A DNA stretch of 64,000 bases from Rhodovulum sp. MB263 (GTDB taxonomy: Bacteria > Pseudomonadota > Alphaproteobacteria > Rhodobacterales > Rhodobacteraceae). The translations under genes and the position numbers were made by a program. The stretch is taken from assembly GCF_002073975.1 (NCBI RefSeq), contig NZ_CP020384.1, positions 2,046,001 to 2,110,000 on the forward strand, read 5' to 3'. The notes under the pieces are model-generated. The model did no database searches. It was not told the origin of the DNA and saw only the letters and a list, made by a program, of their open reading frames with translations. Below are positions 23,013-31,261 of the stretch, piece after piece (position 1 is the stretch's first letter; every line of letters starts with the position of its first letter).

Positions 23013-23345
23013 TGCAGCGGCCCCATCGCCCCCGCGACAGGGGGCTGCTGGACGCGCCAGGGCGCGGCCGCCTCCCCGCGCGCGGCTGTTCCCGGCTCCG
23101 AAGCCGAGGCTTGCATCGCGGCGGGATGTCGTCTTTGCTGAGCCATATGCCGTGAAATGGCCGGACGCCGGGAAGGTCCGGACGATCGCGGCGCCCCATC
23201 CCCGCGCGCGGGCCGCGCGCGATCAGAGCCCCGGCGCGCGGCCCGCGCGCGATCAGAACCTCAGCGTGCGGCCCGCACGCGGCCGGGCCAAGCCGGACCG
23301 GCCCCTCGCGCCAGGTCCGGCGCATTCGACAGGGAGATCCGAGCC
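23013..23345. other. AraC-ABC operon intergenic region
   Basis: 333 bases without a supported gene. The frame of the downstream binding protein stays open upstream to 23157, but that part encodes a 10-residue Arg/Ala repeat and precedes the Shine-Dalgarno and Tat signal, so I treat it as non-coding. The region carries three palindromes at 30-bp spacing (23203-23281). Confidence 0.6.
23203..23281. repeat. three 17-bp palindromes at exact 30-bp spacing
   Basis: Perfect inverted repeats with 8-bp arms and a one-base centre sit at 23204-23220, 23234-23250 and 23264-23280. The arms are GCGCGCGG/CCGCGCGC in the first two and GCGTGCGG/CCGCACGC in the third, where both arms changed together and pairing is kept. 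The linkers are similar (GATCAGAGCCCC and GATCAGAACCTCA). They end 65 bases before the binding-protein start. They could be tandem operators or RNA hairpins. Confidence 0.85.
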
Positions 23346-24998
23346 ATGACCACGCCGTCCGACCGCCCCGACCAGGCCCATCCGGCCGCAGAGCTTTATG
23401 CGCGCGAATATCGCGCGGGGCTGATGGACCGGCGCGAGTTTCTCGGCCGGGCGACGGCGCTGGGCCTGAGCGCGGGTGCAGCCTACGGGCTGATCGGCCG
23501 GCCCGCGCCCGCCCGCGCCCAGCCCGCGCCCCGTCGCGGCGGCACGCTGCGGATCCAGATGGATTGCCGCGCGCTTTCCGACCCGCGGACCTATGACTGG
23601 TCGGAAAAGGCCAACGAGACACGCGGCATCGTCGAATACCTGGCCGAGCTGAACCCCGACGGCACGCTGCGCCCGATGCTCTTGGAAAGCTGGCAGGCCA
23701 ATGAGGACGCCACCGAATACACGCTGAAGCTTCGCCCCGGCGTGACCTGGAACACGGGCGAGGCCTTCACCGCCGAGGATGTGGCAGCAAACCTCGCGGG
23801 CTGGTGCGACAGCTCGGTCGAGGGCAATTCCATGCCCTCGCGGATGGCGGCCATGGTCGAGAACGGCCAGGCCGCCGAGGGTGCCATCGAGATCGTCGAC
23901 GCGCTGACCGTCCGGCTGCACCTGCTGCGCCCCGACGGCACGCTGATGTTCGGCATGGCCGATTACCCGGCCGCGGTGATGCATCGCGACTGGATCGGCA
24001 CCTCGGTCGCCGATCACGGCATCGGCACCGGCGCCTACATGTTCGAGGAGTTCAAGGTCGGCGAGCGCATCGTGCTGGTCCGCAATCCCGGGCACAGCTA
24101 CTGGGGCGACGGCGCCTGGCTCGACCGGGTCGAGTTTCTCGACTACGGCACCGACCCGGCCGCCTGGCTTGCGGGCGCCGATGCGGGCGAGTTCGACATG
24201 ACCTACGAGACGGTGTCGGATTTCATCGACATCTTCACCGCGCTGGGCTGGGTCGAGAGCACGGTCGGCACCTCCTCGACCGTGGTGATCCGGACCAATC
24301 AGGAGGCCGAGATCGGAGGCGTCCGCCCCTATGCCGATCCGCGCGTGCGCCGGGCGCTGGCACTGGCGGTCGACAATGCGGTGCCGCTCGAGCTGGGGAT
24401 CTCGGGACGCGGGCGGGAATCGCGCAACAACTTCCATGTCACGCCGGGGGTGCATCCGGACTATGCCGAGATCGAGGCCCACCGGCAGGACATCCCCGAG
24501 GCGCTCCGGCTGATGCAGGAGGCCGGGATGACGGATTACGAACACGAACTGATCTCGATCGATGACGATTACCGCAAGAACACCACCGATGCCGTCGCCG
24601 CACAGCTTCGCGATGCCGGCTTCAAGGTGCGGCGGACGGTGCTGCCCGGCTCGACCTTCTGGAACGACTGGACCAAATATCCGTTCTCCTCGACCAACTG
24701 GAGCCATCGCGAGACCGGCATCCAGATGCTGAACCTCGCCTATCGCTCGACCGCGGCCTGGAACGAGACCGGCTTCCGCAATGCCGAATTCGACGCGCTG
24801 CTGGACGAGGCGACCGCCATTGCCGACGATACCGCGCGGCGCGCGGTGATGGCGAAGCTGGAACGGATGATGGTCGAGGAGGGCGTCGCGATCATCCCCT
24901 ATTTCCGCTCGCTCTACCGCCATGCCCGCGAGGGCGTGCTCAATGCCGGGATGCATCCGAAATACGAGATCAACATCCATCATCTGGGCTGGGCCTGA
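23346..24998 (+). CDS. peptide-type ABC transporter substrate-binding protein (Tat-exported)
   Basis: SBP family 5 (Bac_extracellular) binding protein of an oligopeptide/nickel-class importer, acting in the periplasm. 550 aa. The N-terminus carries a twin-arginine signal (MDRREFLGRATALGLSAG, Arg29-Arg30) with a likely cut after ARA near residue 58, so it is exported folded. The mature part has the family pattern (EYLAELNPDGTLRPMLLESW, RPGVTWNTGEAFTAEDVA). GGGAG lies before the ATG at 23346. First gene of a four-gene rightward operon; the ligand is not predictable from sequence. Confidence 0.93.
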   Translation: MTTPSDRPDQAHPAAELYAREYRAGLMDRREFLGRATALGLSAGAAYGLIGRPAPARAQPAPRRGGTLRIQMDCRALSDPRTYDWSEKANETRGIVEYLAELNPDGTLRPMLLESWQANEDATEYTLKLRPGVTWNTGEAFTAEDVAANLAGWCDSSVEGNSMPSRMAAMVENGQAAEGAIEIVDALTVRLHLLRPDGTLMFGMADYPAAVMHRDWIGTSVADHGIGTGAYMFEEFKVGERIVLVRNPGHSYWGDGAWLDRVEFLDYGTDPAAWLAGADAGEFDMTYETVSDFIDIFTALGWVESTVGTSSTVVIRTNQEAEIGGVRPYADPRVRRALALAVDNAVPLELGISGRGRESRNNFHVTPGVHPDYAEIEAHRQDIPEALRLMQEAGMTDYEHELISIDDDYRKNTTDAVAAQLRDAGFKVRRTVLPGSTFWNDWTKYPFSSTNWSHRETGIQMLNLAYRSTAAWNETGFRNAEFDALLDEATAIADDTARRAVMAKLERMMVEEGVAIIPYFRSLYRHAREGVLNAGMHPKYEINIHHLGWA

Positions 24999-25007
24999 TC
25001 CGGAGCG

Positions 25008-26090
25008 ATGGCCGGGGAAGGCACACAGGCCGGACTGGCCGGTTTCATCCTGAGGCGTCTGGGCGGTCTGGCGCTGAGCGCGCTTTGCATGAGCTTCCTC
25101 GTCTTTCTGCTGACCAATCTCGCGCCCAATCTCGAGAAGCTCGCCAAGACCCAGGCCGGCACGCGGATCACCGATGCCGAGGTCGCGGGCTGGCTCGAGA
25201 AGAACGGCTATGCCGAACCGATGCTGAGGCGCTATGGCGAATGGCTGGGCGTGCTGCCTGCGGCAACCGCGACCGATGCGGCGGGACAGATCCTGGGCGG
25301 GCGCTGTCTGCGCGGCCATCCCGGCCTCGCGCCTGCGGCCGTCCCGCGCTTTTGCGGCGTATTGCAGGGCGACTGGGGCTATTCGACCAAGTTCCGGCAG
25401 CCGGTGGCCGGGGTGATCGCCGAGCGGCTGAAGCGGACCGGGGTGCTGATGGGCTGGGCCTTCGCGGTAATGGTTCCGCTTGCGCTGGTCATCGGGGTGC
25501 TGGCGGGCATGCGCGAGGGCTCGGCGCTCGACCGCGGGCTGTCGACGGTCTCGATCGCCACGACCTCGACGCCGGAATATGTCTCGGGGGTGATTTTCGT
25601 CGCACTCTTCGCTTCGTCCATGGTCGGGCTGAAATGGTTCACGGGCTCAGCGAAGTCGGCGGTCGACGGGGTGACCTTCCGGAACTTCACCCTGCCGGTC
25701 GTGACGGTGGCGCTTTACGGCATGGGCTATATCGCCCGGATGACGCGGGCCTCGATGGCCGAGGTGATGACGGCGCAATATATCCGCACCGCCTGGCTGA
25801 AGGGGCTGAGCTTTCGCGCCGTGGTGCTGCGCCACGCGCTGCGGAACGCTCTGATCGCGCCCTTCACGGTGATCATGCTGCAATTTCCCTGGCTTCTGAC
25901 GGGGGTGGTGATCGTCGAGGCGCTGTTCGTCTATCCGGGCTTCGGCGATGCGCTGGTCCAGGGCGCGCAGAACAACGATATCGACCTGTTGCTGGCGATC
26001 TCGGTGGTGGCGGTGATCGTGGTGCTGGCAACCCAGCTTCTGTCCGATATCGGCTATGCGCTCCTGAACCCGCGGATCCGCGTGGCATGA
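25008..26090 (+). CDS. ABC transporter permease, DppB/OppB type
   Basis: 360-aa inner-membrane permease. First helix LALSALCMSFLVFLLTNLAP (about 22-41), a long periplasmic loop (about 42-130, longer than in DppB), then five further helices. The EAA-type cytoplasmic loop reads IRTAWLKGLSFRAVVLRHAL (about 260-280). It starts 9 bp after the binding-protein stop and is followed after 10 bp by the second permease, so all are cotranscribed. Confidence 0.93.
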   Translation: MAGEGTQAGLAGFILRRLGGLALSALCMSFLVFLLTNLAPNLEKLAKTQAGTRITDAEVAGWLEKNGYAEPMLRRYGEWLGVLPAATATDAAGQILGGRCLRGHPGLAPAAVPRFCGVLQGDWGYSTKFRQPVAGVIAERLKRTGVLMGWAFAVMVPLALVIGVLAGMREGSALDRGLSTVSIATTSTPEYVSGVIFVALFASSMVGLKWFTGSAKSAVDGVTFRNFTLPVVTVALYGMGYIARMTRASMAEVMTAQYIRTAWLKGLSFRAVVLRHALRNALIAPFTVIMLQFPWLLTGVVIVEALFVYPGFGDALVQGAQNNDIDLLLAISVVAVIVVLATQLLSDIGYALLNPRIRVA

Positions 26091-26100
26091 GAGGGACGGG

Positions 26101-27519
26101 ATGGAGCGGCTGAGCTGGACCGGTGGCCTCGGCCCCTGGCTGGTTCCCGTACTCGGGGCCGCACTGATTGCCCTGGCACTGGCGGCGCTGGCCCATCCGC
26201 TGGCGCTGCTGGCCGCGGGCCGAGGCGGCGGCGCCGGGCCGGAGGCCGCGCGAACCGGGCCGGGCATCGCGGTGCGGGTGACGGGCGGGCTCTTGCGGCT
26301 GTCGCTCCGGGCGGTTGCGGCGGTGCTCGTGGCATTCCTGATCGGAGGGATCCTGGCGTCGCCCGAGGCGAAGGGCATCCTGGGGCGGATCGCGACCCGG
26401 CTCTGGCCGGTCTGGCTGTCGCTGGGGGCGAGCTTCGCGCTGATCGCCCTGTTTCGGCGACGGCTCGGGCTGCTCGGCCACCTGCTGGCAAATCCCGCCG
26501 GTGCCGTCGGGCTCGGGCTGGTGGTGTTCTGGGTCTTCGTCGCGCTTTTCGCCGGTCAGATCGCGCCCTTCGACCCGGTCACCGACGTGATCGCGGGCAT
26601 GAAGAACAAGCCCCCCGGCACCCCCCTGCCCGGTTCTGACGGCACGGCCTATGGCTATTATCTTCTCGGCGGCGACGCGCTTGCGCGCGATGTCTTCTCG
26701 CGCGCGGTGAGCGGCGCGCGGGTGGTGCTGGCGATTGCGCCCGCCGCGACCGTCTTCGCCTTCATGGTGGGGATCACGCTCGGGCTACCAGCCGGCTATC
26801 TCGGCGGACGCCTGGATGCGGGCCTCACCTTTCTTGCCAATCTGGTACTGGCCTTCCCGGTGATCCTGCTCTTCTTCCTGCTGGTGACGCCCGAGATCGT
26901 GGCGATGGGCGTGCCCCGCTACATGGCGGGGGTGCTGTTCCTGTTCCCGCTGATCTTCCTGACGATCCTGTGGAATGCGCGCTTCCGGACCCGGCCGCGC
27001 CTTTGCGCCGGGCTGATCGCGGCGACGCTGGCGCTGGGCGGCTGGCTTTATGCCGGACTCGCCTGGAGCGCCGATCCGCTGGGGATCCTCGCCTTGCCCC
27101 CGGGGGCGCTGATCGTCTTCGTCTCGGTGGTCTTCGTCAATGCGCCGTCGGTGTTCCGGATCATGCGCGGCCTGACGCTCGATCTGCGCGCCCGCGATTA
27201 CGTGGCCGCCGCGCAAACCCGTGGCGAGGGGGCGTGGTACATCATGCTGTGGGAGATCCTGCCCAATGCGCGCGGGCCGCTCCTTGTCGATTTCTGCCTC
27301 CGGATCGGCTACACCACCATCCTGCTCGGCACGCTCGGCTTCTTCGGTCTCGGCCTGCCCCCCGAGAGCCCCGACTGGGGCACCTCGATCAATGCCGGCC
27401 GGGGTCTTCTGCAATTCGTGCCATTTCCACCCCTGGTGCCCGCCATCGCGATCATGAGCCTGGTTCTGGGCCTGAACCTGCTTGCGGACGGGCTCCGCGA
27501 GGAAAGCCTGAAGGAATGA
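26101..27519 (+). CDS. ABC transporter permease, DppC/OppC type, with extended N-terminus
   Basis: 472 aa, well above the usual ~300. The first ~130 residues add extra hydrophobic segments (LVPVLGAALIALALAALA; AVAAVLVAFLIGGILA) before the region that resembles a normal DppC start (LLANPAG, then LVVFWVFVALFAGQIAPFDP). The permease core has the EAA loop (RDYVAAAQTRGEGAWYIM, about 365-382) and the C-terminal GFFGLGLPPESPDWGTSI typical of the family. A further insertion lies between about 285 and 330. Pairs with the DppB-type permease to form the channel. Confidence 0.93.
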   Translation: MERLSWTGGLGPWLVPVLGAALIALALAALAHPLALLAAGRGGGAGPEAARTGPGIAVRVTGGLLRLSLRAVAAVLVAFLIGGILASPEAKGILGRIATRLWPVWLSLGASFALIALFRRRLGLLGHLLANPAGAVGLGLVVFWVFVALFAGQIAPFDPVTDVIAGMKNKPPGTPLPGSDGTAYGYYLLGGDALARDVFSRAVSGARVVLAIAPAATVFAFMVGITLGLPAGYLGGRLDAGLTFLANLVLAFPVILLFFLLVTPEIVAMGVPRYMAGVLFLFPLIFLTILWNARFRTRPRLCAGLIAATLALGGWLYAGLAWSADPLGILALPPGALIVFVSVVFVNAPSVFRIMRGLTLDLRARDYVAAAQTRGEGAWYIMLWEILPNARGPLLVDFCLRIGYTTILLGTLGFFGLGLPPESPDWGTSINAGRGLLQFVPFPPLVPAIAIMSLVLGLNLLADGLREESLKE

Positions 27520-27527
27520 CACGATGA

Positions 27528-27548
27528 CGAATTTTCGTCGAAAATTCG
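27528..27548. repeat. perfect inverted repeat between permease and ATPase genes
   Basis: Ten-base arms CGAATTTTCG and CGAAAATTCG around a single T, in the 54-bp gap between the second permease and the ATPase. It is strikingly AT-rich for the region. It could be an RNA hairpin tuning expression within the operon, a protein site, or a member of a dispersed repeat family. I found no second copy in this window. Confidence 0.8.
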
Positions 27549-27573
27549 CGCCCCATACCGGGCGGATCGGCAG

Positions 27574-29655
27574 ATGACCGAGCCGCTCCTTGTCATCGAC
27601 CGGTTGTCCATCGGCTTTTCCTCGCGCAAGGGCGACATTCCCGCGGTCGAGGCTTTCTCGCTCTCGATCCGCGCTGGCGAGGCGGTCGGGCTCGTGGGCG
27701 AATCCGGCTGCGGCAAATCCACGGTCGCGCTCGGGATCCTGCGCGATCTCGGCCCGAGTGGCCGCATCACCGGCGGCACGATCCGCTTTCGCGGACGCGA
27801 CCTCGGCCAGCTTCCGGCCAATGAGCTTCGCCGCATCCGCGGCAACGAAATCGCGATGGTCTACCAGGAGCCGATGGCGAGCCTCAATCCTGCGATGCGG
27901 ATCGGCCGCCAGCTGATGGAGGTGCCGATGGTGCATGCCGGCGCCTCGCGCGCCGAGGCCAGGGCTTTGGCCGAGGCGATGGTCGCCGATGTCGGCCTGC
28001 CCGATCCCGCCCGCATCCTGAATGCCTATCCGCATCAGCTTTCGGGCGGCCAGCAACAGCGGATCGTGATCGCGATGGCGCTGATGTCGCGCCCGGCCCT
28101 TCTGATCCTCGACGAACCGACCACCGCGCTCGACGTGACCGTCGAGGCCGCCATCATCGATCTGATACGCGGCCTGGGCCGGAAATACGGCACCGCCCTT
28201 CTCTTCATCTCGCACAATCTCGGCCTGATATGCGAGGTCTGCGACCGGATCTGCGTCATGTATTCGGGTGAGGCCGTCGAGCACGGCCCGGTGCGGTCCG
28301 TCTTCGAGCGGATGCGTCACCCCTATTCCCAGGCGCTGTTCCGCGCGATCCCGCGGCCCGGCACTGACAAGACCTCAGAGCGGCTCGAGACCATCCCCGG
28401 CCGCTTCCTGATGCCGCAGGACCGCCCCCGCGGCTGCAATTTCGCGCCCCGCTGCGCCCATGCCATCCCCGGGCTCTGCGACGCGACCGAAATCTCCATG
28501 CGGCCAGTGCCCGACGCCACGGGCCTCCCGGGCGGCCATGAGGCGCGGTGCCTCCGTTTCGAGGAGATCGACTGGCAAAGCCGCGCGAGCGCCCCCGCAA
28601 ACCCGCCCCAAGGCGAAATCGGGCCGCCGGTTCTGACCGTCACCGATTTGCGGAAATATTACGAAATCTCGTCCGGAGGCCTGTTCGGGCGCCGCCGACC
28701 TGCGCTCATCCGTGCCAACGAGAGGCTCAGTTTCGAGGCCCGCACCGCCGAGACGCTTGCCATCGTCGGCGAATCCGGGTGCGGCAAGTCCACCCTCGCC
28801 AGGGTGCTGCTCGGGCTTGAGACCGCGACCGGCGGCCAGGTGCGGCTGCACGGTCGGGACCTGCAGAACACCCCCGTACAGAAGCGCGGGGCCCGGACCG
28901 TCGCCGATCTGCAGATGGTGTTCCAGAACCCCTTCGACACGCTCAACCCCGCCCAGCGGGTCGGCCACCAGATCCTGCGCGCGCTCGAGGTCTTCGGCAT
29001 CGGCAAGACCCGCCGTGCCCGCCGCGCGCGGATGTTCGAACTGCTCGAGCTGGTCGGACTGCCGCGCGACTTCGCCGAGCGGCTGCCGCGCCAGCTCTCG
29101 GGCGGACAGAAGCAGCGCGTGGGCATTGCCCGCGCCTTTGCCGGCAATGCCCGCATCGTGGTGGCCGACGAGCCGGTCTCGGCGCTCGATGTCAGCGTGC
29201 AGGCAGCGGTGGCGGATCTGCTGATGGAAATCCAGCGCAGCCAGCGGACCACCCTGATCTTCATCTCGCATGATCTCTCGATCGTGCGCTATCTCGCCGA
29301 CCGGGTGATGGTGATGTATCTCGGCCATGTGGTCGAGATCGGCCTCGCCGCGCAGGTCTTCGCGCCCCCCTATCATCCTTATACCGAGGCGCTGCTCTCG
29401 GCCGTGCCGGTCGCCGATACGCGCATAGAGAAGACCCGGATCCTGCTGGAGGGAGAGCTGCCCTCGGCGCTGAACCCGCCGCCCGGTTGCCCGTTCCAGA
29501 CCCGCTGCCGCTGGGCCCACAGGGTCCCGGACGATCTTTGCAAAAGAAATCTGCCGCCCATGGTCGAGCGCGCGGCCGGCCATTCCATCCTCTGCCACCT
29601 TCCGCCCGAGACGCTTGACGAGATGGAGCCGGTTTTCCGAACCGCCCCTGAATAG
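27574..29655 (+). CDS. fused dual-domain peptide-type ABC transporter ATPase (DppD-DppF-like)
   Basis: 693-aa protein carrying both ATPases of the importer in one chain. The first half has Walker A GESGCGKST at about 42-50, signature LSGGQQQR at about 156 and Walker B LLILDEPTTALD; the second half has Walker A at about 399-407, signature LSGGQKQR at about 508 and IVVADEPVSALD. Each half ends in the oligopeptide/dipeptide C-terminal cysteine region (GCNFAPRCAHA near 288; GCPFQTRCRWAH near 638). Last gene of the operon; fused ATPases of this kind are known (YejF/GsiA type). Confidence 0.95.
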   Translation: MTEPLLVIDRLSIGFSSRKGDIPAVEAFSLSIRAGEAVGLVGESGCGKSTVALGILRDLGPSGRITGGTIRFRGRDLGQLPANELRRIRGNEIAMVYQEPMASLNPAMRIGRQLMEVPMVHAGASRAEARALAEAMVADVGLPDPARILNAYPHQLSGGQQQRIVIAMALMSRPALLILDEPTTALDVTVEAAIIDLIRGLGRKYGTALLFISHNLGLICEVCDRICVMYSGEAVEHGPVRSVFERMRHPYSQALFRAIPRPGTDKTSERLETIPGRFLMPQDRPRGCNFAPRCAHAIPGLCDATEISMRPVPDATGLPGGHEARCLRFEEIDWQSRASAPANPPQGEIGPPVLTVTDLRKYYEISSGGLFGRRRPALIRANERLSFEARTAETLAIVGESGCGKSTLARVLLGLETATGGQVRLHGRDLQNTPVQKRGARTVADLQMVFQNPFDTLNPAQRVGHQILRALEVFGIGKTRRARRARMFELLELVGLPRDFAERLPRQLSGGQKQRVGIARAFAGNARIVVADEPVSALDVSVQAAVADLLMEIQRSQRTTLIFISHDLSIVRYLADRVMVMYLGHVVEIGLAAQVFAPPYHPYTEALLSAVPVADTRIEKTRILLEGELPSALNPPPGCPFQTRCRWAHRVPDDLCKRNLPPMVERAAGHSILCHLPPETLDEMEPVFRTAPE

Positions 29656-30046
29656 ACGAGAGCCGCCCTCGTCGGCCAGGCGAGGGGCGTCAGGTTCCAG
29701 GCGATTGACTTCCGCCCGGCGCAGTCCAGCGACGCGCCGACCACAAGCTCCCCCGGTTGCGAAATAGCGCGCCGGAAGACCTGCCGGGGGCCGGGAAGAC
29801 CTGCGCAGGCCTGCCGCCTGCAGGACAGAAGGTCCGGATTGTGGCGCAGGCGCGCCCTTTCCAGCACCCCACCGCCACGAGCGCCTCGCACCGGGGGCCG
29901 AAGCCCGCCTTGTCCGTTCGTTCCGGCGATCTGCAGCGCGAGAGAGCGGCCCGGCGATCCCGCGGGGACACGACCACTGCCCGGCCCGAAACGGAAAAAG
30001 GGCCGCACCTTTCGGCACGGCCCTTCGAAATCGGGGGAAACGCGGA
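29656..30046. other. ABC operon-rpsI convergent intergenic region
   Basis: 391 bases between the ABC ATPase stop and the convergent rpsI stop. I see no gene with credible composition; all open frames are short and Arg/Pro rich. The right end contains the rpsI terminator (29995-30025). Confidence 0.6.
29995..30025 (-). terminator. Rho-independent terminator of rplM-rpsI
   Basis: On the minus strand an 8-bp stem (AAGGGCCG / CGGCCCTT, 30018-30025 with 29998-30005) and a 12-base loop lead into a T run (plus-strand A 29995-29999), 22 bases after the rpsI stop. Confidence 0.85.
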
Positions 30047-30538
30047 TCAGCGTTTCGAGAACTGGAAGCTCCGGCGGGCCTTGCGGCGGCCGTATTTCTT
30101 CCGTTCCACGACCCGGCTGTCGCGGGTCAGGAAGCCGGCCGCCTTGAGCGCGCCGCGCAGGCTCGGATCGTAAAGCTGCAGCGCCTTCGAGATGCCATGC
30201 TTGACCGCACCGGCCTGGCCCGACAGACCGCCGCCGGCAACCGTCGCCATCACGTCGAACTGGTCTTCGACACCGGCCACGGTGAAGGGCTGGCGCAGGA
30301 TCATCTGCAGCACGGGACGCGCGAAATAGGCGTTGATGTCCTTGCCGTTCACGGTGACCTTGCCGGAACCCGGCTTGATCCAGACACGGGCAACCGCGTC
30401 TTTCCGCTTGCCGGTGGCGTAGGCGCGGCCAAACGAATCGCGAACGGGCTCGCGCGGCGCATTCTCGTCAGCCGAAGCGGCAGGCGTGCCGGACACGACC
30501 GACTGCAGCTCATCGAGAGATTTGATTTCTTCGGCCAT
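30047..30538 (-). CDS. rpsI: 30S ribosomal protein S9
   Basis: Small-subunit protein whose C-terminal tail reaches the P site. 163 aa with an alphaproteobacterial N-terminal extension (residues 1-35), then [39 protein letters not shown] and the invariant basic end [19 protein letters not shown] (30536-30538) overlaps the rplM stop by one base (TGATG). Ends at a strong terminator. Confidence 0.98.
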   Translation of the reverse strand: MAEEIKSLDELQSVVSGTPAASADENAPREPVRDSFGRAYATGKRKDAVARVWIKPGSGKVTVNGKDINAYFARPVLQMILRQPFTVAGVEDQFDVMATVAGGGLSGQAGAVKHGISKALQLYDPSLRGALKAAGFLTRDSRVVERKKYGRRKARRSFQFSKR

Positions 30539-31002
30539 CACGCGCTCCGGGTGTTCTTCGAGTTCATGGACTTGACGTCCAGCACTTCGGGATTCTGGGC
30601 CTCGTGGGGATGCTCGGCCCCGGCATAGACGCGCAGATTGGTCATCTGCTGGCGGCTCAGGCGATTGCCCGGCAGCATGCGCTTGACCGCAGCCGTCACG
30701 ACGCGCTCGGGATGGGCGCCTTCGAGGATCTGCGCGGCAGTGCGGTGCTTGATGCCGCCCGGATGGCCGGTATGCCAGTAGTATTTCTTGTCGCTGCGCT
30801 TCTTGCCCGTCATCTGCACCTTGTCGGCGTTGATGACGATCACGTTGTCGCCCATGTCCATGTGAGGCGTGAAGGACGGCTTGTGCTTGCCGCGCAGACG
30901 CATGGCGATGATCGAGGCGAGACGGCCGAGAACGACGCCCTCGGCGTCGATCACGATCCATTTCTTCTCGATATCCGCCGGGGTAGCGGTAAAGGTTTTC
31001 AT
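30538..31002 (-). CDS. rplM: 50S ribosomal protein L13
   Basis: Early-assembly large-subunit protein, 154 aa. [18 protein letters not shown] near the N-terminus, [17 protein letters not shown] in the middle, [20 protein letters not shown] and [19 protein letters not shown] near the end. I chose the ATG at 31000-31002 ([13 protein letters not shown]); the longer upstream frame lacks homology. First gene of a two-gene operon driven by the promoter at 31073-31100. Confidence 0.98.
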   Translation of the reverse strand: MKTFTATPADIEKKWIVIDAEGVVLGRLASIIAMRLRGKHKPSFTPHMDMGDNVIVINADKVQMTGKKRSDKKYYWHTGHPGGIKHRTAAQILEGAHPERVVTAAVKRMLPGNRLSRQQMTNLRVYAGAEHPHEAQNPEVLDVKSMNSKNTRSA

Positions 31003-31072
31003 TGGCTCTGCCCTGTATCGGCTGAAAGATCGGCCCGGAAACGGCGGACCGCTCCGGAACTCGGATGGACGC

Positions 31073-31100
31073 TTTCTAAGCATTTCCGCGAGCGGGTCAA
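31073..31100 (-). promoter_or_regulatory. predicted rplM-rpsI promoter
   Basis: Read on the minus strand: TTGACC (31095-31100), 16-base spacer, TAGAAA (31073-31078), about 70 bases upstream of rplM. Good match to alphaproteobacterial sigma-70 promoters. It leaves a leader of about 64 bases. Confidence 0.6.
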
Positions 31101-31199
31101 GAGCGTTGAGCCCGACTTAATTGTTGTTTTTCAGATACTTGTGAAATAGGTATCATATTACCCCAAGAACAGACGCCTCCGGAGGCCCCGGAATGCCGA

Positions 31200-31223
31200 A
31201 CGCCGGCCGTTCCCGGCCGGCGT
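31200..31223 (-). terminator. strong hairpin after the choice-of-anchor gene
   Basis: Perfect 10-bp arms ACGCCGGCCG / CGGCCGGCGT around TTCC, 38 bases past the stop of the leftward gene at 31262. There is no T run, so it is a probable rather than certain terminator. It separates that gene from the rplM promoter. Confidence 0.55.
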
Positions 31224-31261
31224 CGCGCCATTTGTCGTCTTGTCGTCTCGTCGTGCGCGGC

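Noticed and set aside
23157-23345. Upstream extension of the ABC binding protein through the palindromic repeats
   Set aside because: The Tat signal must be near the N-terminus and the Shine-Dalgarno GGGAG sits just before the ATG at 23346; the extension is a simple RA-rich repeat.
29656-30046. tRNA or small RNA gene in the larger gaps
   Set aside because: I looked for the T-loop consensus and cloverleaf-like stems in the main gaps and found none; a dedicated covariance-model scan would be needed to exclude small RNAs.
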